A stretch of 64,000 nt of DNA from Ipomoea triloba (GCF_003576645.1 NC_044923.1:15795912-15859911), one strand, 5' to 3'; counted from the stretch's first letter, positions 34,730 through 47,330 are shown. Translations and numbers: made by a program. The notes: generated by a model from the letters alone, not told the origin.

Positions 34730-36960
34730 TCCATTTTAAATTCATCTATTAATTAAATTTCGACGTGATAATATTTATTTGATAAGGTAACACTTTTAAC
34801 TCCCCAATTATATTATTCCCAAGCTAAGTCATCTCTCTTACCTTTTACAAATTTGATTCTATAATTGTTAAATAAACTATAAATTCAATCTCTCTTATTC
34901 ACAATCTACCATCCAAAAATCAACTGGGTTATCTATGCAGGCTATAAATTAAATCTCACATGTTAAGTTTAGTTTGTAAATTAATAGTGGAGCTTGACAC
35001 TTCAAAGGAACTATTTACAACTCTCTTAACAATTAAATGACTAAATTTATGAAAACTGAAAGAGAGTGGGTAAATTAATAACTCAAGAACAATTGAAGGA
35101 TGAAAACTATAATTTTCTTTTCATACATTAATTACTTATAAATTAACCTACCCTACCATTAGCTCAAAAACAAATTACTTAGCAATTAAATATTTTTTTA
35201 AAAAAATACATCTTTAATCACAAGTAAATATTATAAAATAAATTCAAGAGGAAAATGTAGACATATGTACTAATCAAGAGAAACATACAAATAATAAAAT
35301 AAAATAAACCACAATTATGTGTCATTCAAGATGATATATGAATACATTTTATACTTGATAAAATCATACTGTTTTTTTTTTTAATACACTCAAGGTACAC
35401 GTTACAACTTTATAAGTATACAACACTATTGCCTGTCATACTTTGATAGCATATACGAAATAAAAATTAAAGGTGACAATTATATCTCTCTATCTAATCG
35501 GCTTAGCTAGAAGTCATTGTCTCAAGCCTTCATTGTTAGCTTGCATTATCTGCAAAAAGTTTTGTATCTACAAAAATAAATTAAAGCATGCATACAACCA
35601 AACAATAACGTGGGCAACAAATCAACGCAACACCACAAAATCTTGGGGTCCATCCCCCAACTCAAAAACAAGCCCGTGAATGCATTGATTTTGCCTTACA
35701 ATCTTACACAACAAACATATTATTGGATGTTTTGTCTTCTCCTTAAATAATCATTAATCCCTAACCACAGCTGGTTTAGCGTGAGTAGTTGTACACACTC
35801 AAACCCTAAGAGATGTCGAGAGTTCAAAATCATCTCTCGTATAACAAAAAAAAAAACGAAAATACCCAGCAATTTACCCCTTCACGCACAATTTCCTCGA
35901 CCAACTGACACCCATGCAGTCATCATTTAGGAAGCGTTAAATCCCAAAGGGTTTATAGTCATAAACCCAAACCCAATGTCCCTCTGACCCACTTCACTTC
36001 TCTAGCAAGAACGTCTAACCAATTGTCTACCTAAATTAGGTATATGATTATAACATTGCTTGACACTTTAAGAGTGAAAATGATCTCACACTCGTTCTTC
36101 AACCTCCTACAATCCAAAGTTAAGGAAATTAAATTAAAGCTCCCCTTTTGGAATTATTATATACTAAATCATTGCACTTTTCTAATAGTACTAGACAACT
36201 TTTTAAATATAATATTGATAAGACTGCGCACACCTACACCTTTTCAATTATAGTAAAAAAAATTTTAAACAATCCAATTTGTTTACAAACATGAACACCC
36301 AATCACAAGATTGCCTTCATCACCATTATTATTGACTCCAGTTTCTCCACGACATTGTTAAAACGTTTGTTTTTTCACCAATATATGGACGACCGTACCC
36401 TCTCACAAACCCTACAACTCAACTGAAATGCTATTCGTTATTGGGTCCAATTCTACATAATATATTTTATAAAAAAAAAAGTTTATATATAAATATATAT
36501 ATATATAAAATATGTGGTGGTTGCAAATTTTCACAAGAAAGAGTAGTGGCACAGATAAGGTAGAAACAAGAAGTCACATGCCCAACAATTAACGAATAAC
36601 GACTTGTGCCACATTTATTAACTGCAGAAGAATGCGTGCGTTGGTGAGAAAAGGGTTTGGATTCTGGGGCCTATTGCCCACCCTTGGATCGATTTGCATC
36701 GTCATTTTTTTTAATTTTCTTTTACTTTTATTTTTTACTTTTTCAGCACTAAATTCAAGGTTCTAGAATGAATAAATGATCCACGGACAACCACTAATTT
36801 TTATTTTTGAATTTTGATATATATTTTTATTTCGAACATGACAAACTTTACATACAAACATGATGTTTTTATTGGTTTCCGTATGCTCACTATTTTTATT
36901 ACGTACTCTCATCTTTCCGACTTTCCGTGACTCCTGCCCCTGTTTTGTGTCCCATTAACA
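34730..36960. other. Gene-free AT-rich stretch
   Basis: I see no gene, RNA gene or paired element ends in this 2.2-kb stretch. Confidence 0.4.
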
Positions 36961-37097
36961 GTATTTAATTTAATTAAGAGCAATGTTACGTACCCTTATT
37001 GTGCGGAGATCGGTCCAATAATTTGCGGCTAGATAGATGAAGAGTCAAGTAGACACAGGTACACCATCTACGGTTCTGAGTCAAGTATGTTCTGAGT

Positions 37098-37510
37098 CAA
37101 GTATGAGTATCGGGAATTATATGTGCATGCTATACAATTCTTGTCATGTATCCCATCAATACAGGTTTATATAGGCACAGAGTCTGGTTGAATAACTACT
37201 ACTAGTTATTTAGTACAACCAAACCACTTAATAAGCCTAGTCTACTCGCACCAAGTGGGAGAATGTAAGATTTTCCCTAATAATATATATATATATATAT
37301 ATATTATATATTAGGGCCTTAATTAAGTGGTGCAAGTTGTTTCTAAAAAAAAAGTGGTGCAAGTTGACTAGGCTTATTGAATGGTTTGGTTGTACTAAAT
37401 AACTAGTAGTAGTTATTCAACCAGACTCTGTGCCTATATAAACCTGTATTGATGGGATAAAAAGACAAGAATTGTATAGCACATACAGTTCCTGGTACTC
37501 AAAGTTCAGT
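37098..37510. repeat. Large inverted repeat of two LTR-like promoters
   Basis: Left arm 37098-37257 and right arm 37348-37510 are complementary over about 150 bp with few mismatches. Each arm holds the TATA box CTATATAAA (37434-37442 on plus; 37166-37174 on minus), so the two would drive transcription away from each other. The 90-bp centre contains a TA run and two AAGTGGTGCAAGTTG words. Confidence 0.85.
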
Positions 37511-37640
37511 ACTCTGTCTCTTGAAAATATTGTGACAATATATAAGGAAGTAAAGTTGAATCTTCACTGTGAGCTATACTTTTTAGTTTAGTGGTAAGCG
37601 CTTGATCTAACTAGTGGTATCAGAATTAAGTCCGAAAGAA
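37511..37640 (+). mobile_element. LTR 3' end with primer-binding site next to the inverted repeat
   Basis: GTCTCTTGAAAATATTGTGA, AAGGAAGTAAAGTTGAA and GTAAGCGCTTGATCTAAC lead into AGTGGTATCAGA at 37612-37623. The layout matches the TRIM-like family at 4700-5300, so the right arm of the inverted repeat is plausibly the front of this LTR. Confidence 0.6.
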
Positions 37641-37649
37641 TTATAAGGC

Positions 37650-38470
37650 AGAGGTGCTCTTTTTTTCTTAATTTAGAGAGATTATCACAAATAGACCTTT
37701 CAACTTTCATAAAATAAAAATATAATTAAATTATTGGTGTTTGAAAAGCTTCAAATTAACTATCAAACTAAAAAAAAAAAATGTAATTAAACCTTTTTTA
37801 CTTCCTATGGTAAAGCATTACAATATGAAGAGAGATTCCATTTTCAATTTTACTAAGTCAAATTTTCTTGGGTAAATGTCAACCACGCATACAGTGCCAA
37901 CAAAAATAAGCCCTATGTTCAAAATGGTGTTGGTATTTTTAGCAGGCATTACAAACAAACAACCAAACAAACAAAAAAGAAAACAAAATAAAAATCCAAA
38001 TTGTATGGTATGGCATCATATACAGCCAAGATCGGATTGTGTGATTACTACGTAGGGAGTAGTGTATTATATTTACTTAAAAATTAAAAGTAATAAATAG
38101 AAAATATAATATAATTATTTAAAAAAAAAAAAAAAAGTGATGGCCGGAGATCCAAAAGAAAATCTACAGTCTGTACATGTGTTGGAGAGTTAAAATAAAA
38201 TAATGCAAGTACTTGGTAGTACCTTTTAAGTGAAACAAACACACATGCATTACAGGATCTCTTCAGACTTTATGTACATACACTAATTTTCACTTCATAC
38301 CATAACTCTGTCCATTCACAATCACATACAAAGGGAAAATGCTAAAAATATTTTATTTGATGTAACTTGTTATGATTATTTACTTACTCTTTCTTATTGA
38401 TATGTTTTTGTCATTTAGATAAAAAAGAAACAAATACTAGTTTCAAAATTAATTACAACTTTAGTTCAGT
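37650..38470. other. Gene-free stretch
   Basis: AT-rich, no recognised gene or element. Confidence 0.4.
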
Positions 38471-38474
38471 AATG

Positions 38475-38940
38475 TTGGACGGAGATCGGTGAAGGACCAA
38501 GTCCAATACTAAGTGATCAGGAGATTGTTGGTCGAAGGTCTGAAAGGTCAAGTTCAACACTTTACATCTCGAAAATGTAGCAGTACAGTATAAATTGCGT
38601 CTTTGCTACGAGTTATAACTTTGGCGTAATAGTAAGTAGTTGATCCTAACAAGGGGATCTATAGTTTCAAGGTTGGCCCTTTCGAATAAAAAAGTTTAGG
38701 CTGGCAGGTGTTGTGGGGAAAAGGGCAGGGGGCCGGGGCGGGAAATTGTTAGGCGGAGGCCGCCGGTGAATGACCAAGTCTAGCACTATGTGGCTACGTG
38801 GCTAGGGGATTGTTGGACAAAGGCCTGAAGGGCCAAGTCCCACGCTGCCTCTCGAAAAAGTTGCGGTATAAGGAATTAAAGTTGTACCTTTACTACAAGC
38901 TATAACTTTTGGCATAGTGATATGTTTTTAATCCTAACAC
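38475..38940 (+). repeat. Two TRIM-like LTR units in tandem
   Basis: Plus-strand copies at about 38475-38655 and 38750-38938, each with CAAGTC, CTCGAAAA.GT.GC.GTA, AA.TTAAAGTTGTACCTTT-like and GATCCTAAC words. The 95 bp between them contains GCTGGCAGGTGTTGTGGGG, also found between the units in polygalacturonase intron 6. Confidence 0.6.
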
Positions 38941-38949
38941 TCAAGATGC

Positions 38950-40180
38950 AAACACTCCACTTTAGTCTAATTTTATTAGGTTGTAATTTTATGTAAGAAA
39001 TCACAATTTTAATTTTTATAACTTTTCAAACAAAACATCATATATGACTTGCAAAATTGTATATTATATTTTATCAAATATACATGGGAAGAGTATACAC
39101 ATAGAACACCTAATTGAATCATTGTAAACTACAATAGCATTTTTTTTTCCAAAAAATAGTCAAAATGGGGTGTGGCATTACCTACAATTATTGGGCAGGA
39201 ATTATTAGCAACAAACATACATTAGATGCCAAACAATGATAAAGTATCATAGAAGCATATATTGTTATAAGTAACATTTTACAAATTGTGCTAATAAGTC
39301 AAATGAGTGATTTAAGCTAAGATACAGGCTGAGCAACTAATAACAATTTTTATATAAACAAAATAATTAATTAAGAATATTATGGAAAGTGTTTAACCTA
39401 ACCAAGTGCTTTCATTATGCAATCATCGAAACATAAACAATAAAACAAACAAACTTTGTTATTATTCGTCCGCTTTTTCGTCCAGTCTTGTGTGATGTGA
39501 TCTGTTTTTTTTTTTTAATATGTCTTTTCTTATTATTTTGTCACTTAATAATACAATACGAAATAAAATGCGACGATACGTAACAACAAAATCTTTCCTA
39601 AACAAACTAAAAATTCATACACACCCATACGTACACATCAAAAAGTAAAAGTTTATTCGCTTATAGATACTTCATATCTTCCAAATTAATTAAAGTAATA
39701 CAATGATTCATCTAAGTTAATTAATTAATTAGCTTGGTTATTCCTCCTATTTTTTGTCCCGTCTCGATTGATGTGATAAAACAAAAACAATTGTTATACA
39801 ATCACCATGGTCCATGACAAAATAATCAGGCAAGCAGACCCAAGACAATGAGTGGACGTTCAAACTAGTTGTTCAACATTCACTCCAACGGCTCCTCAAC
39901 ACTTCAACGGCACTCTAACGGCTCATCAGCATTGATACTCCATTTACTGCGCTCAGCATTAATGCTCCATTACTGAGCTGAAGGAAATAAAAAGACTCAC
40001 AACGCAAAGTAGAGACACGACACTTCTTACTAGAAAAACACACACTGAACTCAATTGTATACTGAGCATTGCACTCAAACATTGTACTCAATATTGTGTT
40101 CAAATACTCAATAACATTCAAATAATATATCCGGTAGCACATTATTACCGTCTCCATATAGTGCTATATGGATCATGGTT
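38950..40180. other. Gene-free stretch, possibly ending in a diverged LTR
   Basis: AT-rich to about 39800. From 39840 to 40150 the composition changes to repeated CAACGGCTC and ATTGTACTCAATATTG-like words, ending ATTATTACCGTCTCC, which recalls the end of the Gypsy LTR at 40452-40787. This may be an older related LTR. Confidence 0.35.
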
Positions 40181-40185
40181 ATTGA

Positions 40186-40450
40186 ATGAAACTATAGGAC
40201 AATTAAAATGATACTTTAATATTGTTATACTGAAATTAGTGTGTGTAGAAAAATAAAACTAAAAAACATAGTTCATTCAACAATGTATATTGTCAAATTA
40301 AACTGTAGTATAATTAAAATAATACTGTAGTGTTGTTATAATAAAACTAGTGTGTATGGAAATTAAATGAAACTAAAATCCAGAGTCATACAATAACATA
40401 TATTGTCAAATGAACCTGGAGTGTAATTAAAATAATACTTTAGCATTACT
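40186..40450. repeat. Imperfect tandem repeat, about 115-bp unit
   Basis: The words AATTAAAATGATACTTTAAT, ATTGTTATACTGAAA and TAGTGTGTGTAG recur about two and a half times with drift. Confidence 0.7.
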
Positions 40451-40451
40451 A

Positions 40452-40787
40452 TTGATAGGGTAATTGGGTAAGTACCCGACCCGGAACCACAAGCATGGAT
40501 CCGAAGGCAGACAAACGGGCGCATGGAGAAGTTAAACAGTCACCGTTACAACAGCGCAACACATTGAAGAGGAGGAGTTACTCCAACGGCTTCTCGGTGT
40601 TATTATCCACATATAGTACAACATTAAGCATCCGTTACATTCACAAAGAGTCGTTGCACTCATGAGTATAAAAGAAGAATTATACTGTAGGAGGAGGACA
40701 TGCAAACTACTACACACAACACTATTGTACTGTTCATTGTACTGAACTACTAATACGAACTATATTTCGATAACAATAATACCGTCA
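40452..40787 (+). repeat. 5' LTR of the Gypsy element (approximate)
   Basis: Starts TGATAGGGTAATTGGG, contains a TATA-like GAGTATAAAAGA near 40670, and ends ACCGTCA directly before TTGGTGCTTTCATTGAGAG, where minus-strand DNA synthesis would be primed. The left edge is inferred from the TG...CA rule only. Confidence 0.55.
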
Positions 40788-40870
40788 TTGGTGCTTTCAT
40801 TGAGAGCTGAGATCAAATCTCAGGCAAGCTTTACACATTACAAACACCTAGCTTATCTTATCACTAACCG

Positions 40871-42345
40871 ATGGCACGATCAGGATCCAACAGCTCTCAT
40901 GGTTCCTGTCAGGTGAACAATGGCCACCCCTCGAGCAACCTTCAAGAGTAGCTCAACAGTAACCGTGTGGGAGATCGCCGCGAGGGTGATCTTCGCAGCC
41001 AGCTCAACAACAATCATGATGGAGGTCGCTCTTCCCTCCCAGCAAATACGGCTCCCATCCAAGCCACGGACCTCCAAGCGACGGCGCAGGTCATTCAACA
41101 GGCGACGGCGGTGGTGGCCCAGCTTGTGGCGGGGATGCAAGGCCAGGCCCCACCACCGCCTCCTCACGAGACAGAGGTACAATCCCCAAGAAGAAAGAGA
41201 ACCCAACAACAAGAATCAACCCACCTTAGGCCCTGTACTGGTGCAAGAGATGAGAGGGGACACGAAGAAGGCGGTCCTCAGCCGAGGGGCCTTGAGCAGC
41301 GACCGGCGACTTCCAGATCTGTCTTGGATCGGCTGGGAATACAAGGGTCATCCAATAGAGGCCCACGTCAACAGGGTAGTAGGGCAATAACTAGGCAACC
41401 ACCTGGGGAAAAGGTGGGCGCGTTTGGTGGACCTACTTCGTGTCACTCCATTAGACACAGAACCCCGCAGGAAGACATGGTTGAGAAACTCCAAAAGCAG
41501 ATAGAAGAATTAGAAAGGAAAGTAGAAGTAAGAGAGCATTCACCAGAGCCTGAGGTGAGGATGGCTGCTCCATTTTCTCCGAATATAATGGAGGCACCCT
41601 TCCCAAAAGATTTTAGGTTGCCCACCATCAAAGCTTACACCAGGACTTCCGACCTGCGTGTCCATATAACAAGACAAGATACAAGGTAGCCATGGTGATG
41701 ATCGGGGCAAGCGGCGCCATCATGTGCAGAGCGTTCTTGTCTACTTTGGATGGAATGGTGCAGGATTGATTCAATACAATCCCAGATGGTTCGATCCAGA
41801 CCTTCGATGAGCTGTTTAAGAATTTCCTAACTTATTTCTCCAAAAATATACAACATAAAAAACCATTCTCACATCTCTGTGGAGTAAAGCAGGATAGAGG
41901 GAAAAGCTTGAGAAATTTCTTGAGTAAATGGAAAAAAGAAGTCAACAATGTATACGATTTCGACTCGAAGGCGATGTTCCTCATATTCATCCAAGCATTG
42001 AGGTCAGGAGATTTCCACAAACAGCTGAATGCCCACCATCCACGCTCCTAAGAGGAGCTAATGAGGACAACCAACCGATATGTTGAGGCAGAGGAAACTG
42101 ATAGAAAAAAGAAAGATGAGGAGGAAGGTAGGAGGGGTTGGGGACTTGATAAATTTGGTCCGACCAACCAGGCACCACGCCTAAACCAACCATCCACAAA
42201 GAAGGAAAGGGACGAGCGACCTCGTCTCGTCCCACTGCGACACTTGACGTCACTCACTCATCCGGTTAGCGTGATTCTGAGTCAAGCTGAGGAAATGGGA
42301 ATTGTGCAATTTTGCCAGAATGCATGGAAGTCTCTCCAAACGTAG
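40871..42345 (+). pseudogene. Gypsy gag, broken
   Basis: The start at 40871 gives MARSGSNSSHGSC..., stopped by TAG after 26 codons. The same frame reopens to 41689 with a proline/glutamine-rich N-terminus and a coiled-coil-like KLQKQIEELERKVEVRE. The core follows in other frames at about 41695-42060: AFLSTLDGMVQD, then a TGA in place of the usual Trp, TFDELFKNFLTYFS and LRNFLSKWKKEVNNV. Gag would assemble the particle. At least one internal deletion near 41680 and several stops make it non-functional. Confidence 0.8.
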
Positions 42346-42639
42346 ACCAGACCAAGTATTGCAGATTCCATAGGTAGGTCGACCACGACACAGACGAGTG
42401 CAACGTGTTAAAGAGACAAATCGAAGAGCTTATCCAGAGAGGCTATTTCAAACAATTTGTCAAGCGATCTAGTCAGCAGCATCCACGCAATCCACCAAAA
42501 AAATGTTTGGAAGAAGGACAATGGCTTCGAACCATCTACCTCAAATACTAGAAAGAGGGATCATGGCCAGATGAGAGCGAGACGAAGTTGAAAAAGAAGC
42601 AAAGGAGCCCAGGCAACACAAGAAGCAGACCATACACTT

Positions 42640-43445
42640 TATTTATGGGAGAGCCGCGGGAAGAGACACACCGGCTGGGAAAAAGAAATGGAGTCGTCGA
42701 TTGTACGTAGGAGAGGTAGTAAGCCTTCCAGAGGGAAAAAAGCAGAAGCGAGAGGCCATTACCTTCTCTGATGATAACCTTCCGAAGGGTCCGCTACCCC
42801 ATCGGGACGCGTTGGTGATCAAGATGGACATCAACGACACCATAGTACATTGCATACTGGTCGACACTAGGAGCTCGGTCAACGTGATGTACTATGATGC
42901 CTTTACCAAATTGGGGCTACCTAGGAGCCAATTCAAAGAGGTAAGAACCCCATTTTCTAGATTTACAGGGGATTCAGTGGAGACCGAGGGGTCTGTCATC
43001 TTGCCAGTAGAAATAAGCACGAGCCCCAACATTTGAAAGCTCGACATGGAGTTTATTATGGTGAGACTCACATGTGCACACAACATTATACTAGGGAGGC
43101 CGGCTTTGGAGGACTTGAAGGTAATAATTTTGATGGAGCACTTATGTATGTTTCCGACTCCGAATGGGATAGGAGTTGCAAGAGCGGACCAGACAGCAGC
43201 TCGCACCTGTTACATTAAAGCTTGTAAAAAAATTGGGCAAAGGATTTGCAGGTCCACACCATTGTAGAAAGAGTGTTGAAGGAAGAGGAGGCAGGCCCCG
43301 CGCCGAACCCGCATTTGAAACCGAAGACGTGGTGGTCGATCCCACGCGATCGGATCGAGTTGTAAAAATTGGCATCGATTTAGCACCGGAGCTGAAGGCC
43401 CAACTAGTAGATGTCATCCGTCGTTTTAAAGAAGTGTTCGCATGA
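42640..43445 (+). pseudogene. Gypsy aspartic protease, active site altered
   Basis: The frame 42701-43036 contains HCILVDTRSSVNVMYYDAF, matching the retroviral-type aspartic protease active site D-T-G-S but with Arg in place of Gly (residue 57 of this frame). A TGA follows SPNI, and the rest, NIILGRPAL, the second conserved block, is in another frame at about 43080. The enzyme would cleave the polyprotein. The Gly-to-Arg change and frameshift argue against activity. Confidence 0.8.
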
Positions 43446-43457
43446 GGGCCAGAAGAC

Positions 43458-44213
43458 ATGCCAGGTATGGATAGAAGCATTATAACTCATAAGTTGGTTA
43501 TGGATCCCACCAGGAATACAGTGCAACAGAGAAAGAGATACATGTCGGCAGAACGAAGGGAATTTGTGAAGAAAGAGATGACCGCGTTATCGCAGGCTGG
43601 ACATGTTAAAGAAATCTATTACCCCCAGTGGTTAAGCAACGTGGTTCTAGCTCCAAAAGGATCTACGTGGAGAATGTGCGTAGATTACACAGATCTCAAT
43701 AAAGCTTGCCCCATGGACCGATTTCCACTGTCAAACATAGATCAGTTGATGGACAAAACGGCGGGTTGCGAATTGATGAGTTTCATGGATGCCTTCCGAG
43801 GGTACCATCAAATATCCATGCATGAGGAACATGCCGAGAAGACTGCCTTCACTACCCCCGAGGGCATATTCTGCTACTTGGTTATGCCGTTCGGCTTGAA
43901 GAATGCAGACGCCACCTATACTCGGATGGTAGCCAAAGTGTTTAGAGAGGTGTTGGGACGAAACATGGAGGCATATGTAGACGACATGATCGTCAAAAGC
44001 TGCAGAGCCGTCTCTAATGTCGAAGACCTAAATGAGGTATTTTCCATTATGAAGAATTTTAATTTGCGCTTGAACCCAAAGAAATTCACCTTTGCAGTTC
44101 ATGGGGGCAAGTTTCTGGGTTTCATGGTTACTAGAAATGGGGTAGAGCCAAAACCAGAAAAGGTGAAGACCATTCTTGACATGGAACCCCCGATGTCCAT
44201 AAAAGAAGTCTAG
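43458..44213 (+). pseudogene. Gypsy reverse transcriptase
   Basis: The longest open stretch of the element (251 codons). Blocks in order: YPQWLSNVVLAPKGS (fingers), CVDYTDLNKACPMD, SFMDAFRGYHQI with the first catalytic Asp at 111, MPFGLKNADATYTRMV, and the YVDD box at 173-176 with the two further Asp. It ends at TAG just after the thumb (SIKEV). All catalytic residues are present, but no start of translation or continuous polyprotein exists, so it is a domain within a broken gene. Confidence 0.9.
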
Positions 44214-44219
44214 ATACTC

Positions 44220-45043
44220 AATGGACGTCTCGCGACCTTAGGTCGGTTTTTGTCTAGATCGGCTGAGCAGTCCCTTCCATTCTTCCAAAGCCACTCGTCT
44301 AGTTGGCCTTTAACGAGTTAAAAAGATATTTGTTATCCCCGCCCTTACTTGCAAAGCCAGCGATGGGTGAAACCTTACTCATATACCTGGGTGTGTCGCA
44401 GGGTGCGATCATCTCCGTGCTTGTCAAAGAGGAAGGAGGAACTCAGCGCCCTACTTACTATGTAAGCAAAGCCTTGCATGGTGTGGAACTGTGATACATT
44501 GTGATGGAGAAGACTGTATTTGCCGCAGTCACCTCTTCAAAAAGATTGGCCCACTATTTCCAAGCCCATCCCATTCATGTGCTCTCACATCAATAGTTGG
44601 GAAGTTTTCTGCGAAACACCAACTCCGGAGATTTTCCAACAGCAAAGGCTGCGGTGGAGGGGTGGTGCTCATCACTCCGGAGGGGTTTCGTTCCTACTAT
44701 GCCATCCGATTCCACTTCAAATTATCTAATAACGAGGCAGAATATGAGGCACTACTCAACGGGTTGCGATTAGCGGCAGGGCTACGAGCAGAAAAGGTAC
44801 GAATTCGGTGTGACTCCAAGCTAGTAGTTGGCCACGTCACAAGGGAGTATGAAGCCAATGAAGGAAGCATACAAAGATACAGGGACGCAGTGTTGAAAAC
44901 TCTACACGAATTTGAGGGGAACGAGATTCATCAAGTGCCACGCGAGCAGAACGCAGACGCTGACATGCTTTCCAAACTAAGCACCGGAATCCCTAATCAC
45001 ATACGCAAGATTACCCGGGTAGAAGATTTAGAGACTAAGTATT
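44220..45043 (+). pseudogene. Gypsy RNase H region
   Basis: After the reverse transcriptase, 44303-44494 gives AFNELKRYLLSPPLLAKP and a YYVSKALHGVE segment. The frame 44491-45045 then gives the second RNase H-like domain: NEAEYEALLNGLRLA (Glu), VRIRCDSKLVVGHV (Asp) and VPREQNADADMLSKL. A few frame changes and stops separate the parts. It would degrade the RNA strand of the hybrid. Confidence 0.85.
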
Positions 45044-45226
45044 GATATCTTGTGGGTTTGCCCCGTGCAAACTAGAGAACTGTGTTGGATCGACCACATC
45101 AAGAGTTACAAGATGGACTGCACTTTACCCGTGGATGAAGAGGACGCCAAGTTAACAAAGTTGTGAACACCGAGCTATGTCATCCTGGACAATAAATTAT
45201 ATAAGTAGTCGTATAACGGCACACTT

Positions 45227-46286
45227 TTGAAGTGTGTGTACCCGGATGAGGCGGAGTTGATGATGAGAGAAGTTCACGAAGGAGTGTGCTTCACGCACCA
45301 GGGAACGTACACTATAGCCCGGCGTATCATGTTGCAGGGTTTCTTTTGTCCGAAGATGTGGAAAGATTGTGCAGAATATGTGAGGCGGTGCCCTAAATGT
45401 CAAGATTTTCAAACGCTACCAGGTCGGCCCGCAACTAATTATACTCATGTGAGTACAGCAATTCTCTTCTTAAAATGGGGAATAAATTTGGTGGGGGGCC
45501 TTCCTACGGGTTCTTGAAGCCGAAAATACATCTTTGTGGCTGTTGACTACTTCACCAAGTGGGTGGAAGCTGAACCTCTTGTCAGCATCACGGCAGCAAG
45601 GTGCAAAAAATTTGTGAAAAAAAAGTATACTGTGCCGCTTTGGCATTCCCCTTCAAGTAATTCTAGACAATGGACACCAATTTGAAGCAAGAGAGTTCTC
45701 AGAGTTCTTGTCAGAGTGGGGCATCAAGCATAGTCACGTAGCGGTTTCATATCCTCAAGCCAATTGTCAAGTGGAGAATGTGAATAAAACCATCCTTGAT
45801 GGTTTAAAAAGGAAGTTGAAGGTAGCTAGTGGAGCGTAGGTTGAAGAGCTTGACAATATCCTTTGGACTTACCGCACAACGCCAAGGAGGACCACTAGGG
45901 AAACTCCGTTCACCCTCACTTATGGATTCGAGGATCGGGCTCTAATAGAAGTGGTGGTACCAAGCAGGATAGTAGAGGAGTATGAGCCAAGCCAAAATGA
46001 ACTCCAGCAAGGGGTGGATCTCAACTTCATAGATGAAAAAAGGGAAGTTGCATTCTGCAGGATGGAGAACTACAACCGACAGTTGAAATCTTATCACGAC
46101 GCAAAGGCCCGACCCCGATACTTCCAAGTAGGGGACTACGTACTGCGAAGGAGAGAAGCCAGTCAACCCTTAGAAGGGGGCAAGTTCGCAAAAAAATGGG
46201 AAGGTCTTTACATCATAGAAGAGGTTATTCGCCCAAGAACTTATAAATTGATGACCGTAGGAGGCAGATTGATAGATAGGATATAG
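45227..46286 (+). pseudogene. Gypsy integrase, frameshifted
   Basis: The frame 45227-45517 has the N-terminal zinc finger: two His (EVHEG and FTHQG) and CPKCQ. The catalytic core AVDYFTKWVEAEPL starts near 45539, shifts frame at about 45635, continues with VILDNGHQFE and PQANCQVENVNKT (Asp and Glu of the D-D-E triad), hits TAG at about 45838, and reopens. The C-terminal part in frame 45951-46286 has FQVGDYVLRRR and KWEGLYIIEEV. Not functional as read. Confidence 0.85.
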
Positions 46287-46329
46287 AACTCAGAGTACTT
46301 AACAAAATACTATCAGTATGATGGTTAAG

Positions 46330-47330
46330 TGTAACACTAATCATGGTCTACCCAGATTATTTTCAATAAAGTTATAATTTTCCATAATGTGCCACAGATA
46401 GCCTGTAAAAAAAAAAAATGAAGCACCCTCCTCGGCCACATGTGCCGAGGCACGCCTGTTCAGGTGAAAACAAGATTGAAAAAATCACTAGGCGCCCGAC
46501 TTGTATTTTTTTTTTAAATTTTCACTAAATTCTGTTCTGCTTCAGTTAGAGAGTCGTTGTTTGCATTTTTTGTTCACAATGTTTGAGAGTCGCCGCAGTC
46601 GTAATCCACTACGACAACCTCTGCGATTGTCGACGATAACATATGACAGAGGGCGATAGGGCGTGGGCAACCGGTGAGCTTTGGTCCGCGGGCGTGGGTG
46701 ACCAGCGAGACTACGACAACCTCTACGATTGCCTCTGGTCTGCGACTATGGTCCATAGTTGTAGTAGCCTTCGACCAGACTATAACAGATGACGGAAGCT
46801 GATCGGTGGAGGTGACTGGCGAACTCTGGCCTGCGAGACTACGACGCCTCTAGTCTACAATTTTGGTTTGCAAACAGGATCTAGTCGGCGATTTCAACAT
46901 TTTAAAAAAAACTACGGTTATGCGGCAGTCCGCGAAGGAGGCCAATTTCGGCCTTCCTCAATTATGTATGTTTACCAGGTCAAAGGTTCTCATTTTTTTT
47001 ATTTTTTTTTAATACTACTGACTCTATTACAATGCAGTATCTGTTCATAACTACTTTCTCAACCTATTGAAGCACAAGAATCAGTATTGCCTCCGACCTC
47101 CCGTATAAAGGGAAGGGTTTGATGCCACTGGACTCATTTGAATATATATATATATAGGCTTGCATTGATATGAGAATCATGTCATAGGTGATCTAAGAAC
47201 CTATGAACTATTGTATGATTGCACACAATTTACTCCCAGACATGGCTGAATGACGGTGGAGACCCTGGAGTAATTGCGTGTGCAATTACGTAGTAGATTG
47301 CATGTACTCATGTAGTTTAATTTTCATATT
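46330..47330. other. Gene-free stretch with a GC-richer block
   Basis: 46560-46860 is richer in G and C and repeats ACTACGACAACCTCT- and GATTGTC-like words, as if duplicated internally. I do not recognise it. It may be the interior of an unidentified transposon. No convincing frame. Confidence 0.4.

Larger units (their letters stand above)
40452..46290 (+). mobile_element. Decayed Ty3/Gypsy (Tat-like) retrotransposon lacking a 3' LTR
   Basis: Order on the plus strand: 5' LTR, primer site, gag, protease, reverse transcriptase, RNase H, integrase. This is the Gypsy order, with integrase after the reverse transcriptase. Coding parts fall in all three frames with multiple stops, so it cannot be autonomous. 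No second copy of the LTR was found downstream; the element stops soon after the integrase C-terminus. Assignment to the Tat/Athila side of the family rests on the style of the gag and pol motifs and is tentative. Confidence 0.85.

Noticed and set aside
34383..34745. 120-codon open frame on the minus strand
   Set aside because: Lies wholly within the Tourist-like MITE and merely reads its GC-rich core and inverted repeat.
40880..41390. Overlapping frames on both strands near the Gypsy gag start
   Set aside because: Out of frame with the recognisable gag N-terminus; low-complexity composition keeps several frames open.
41987..42257. Open frames on the minus strand within the Gypsy gag
   Set aside because: Shadow frames opposite recognised retrotransposon coding sequence.
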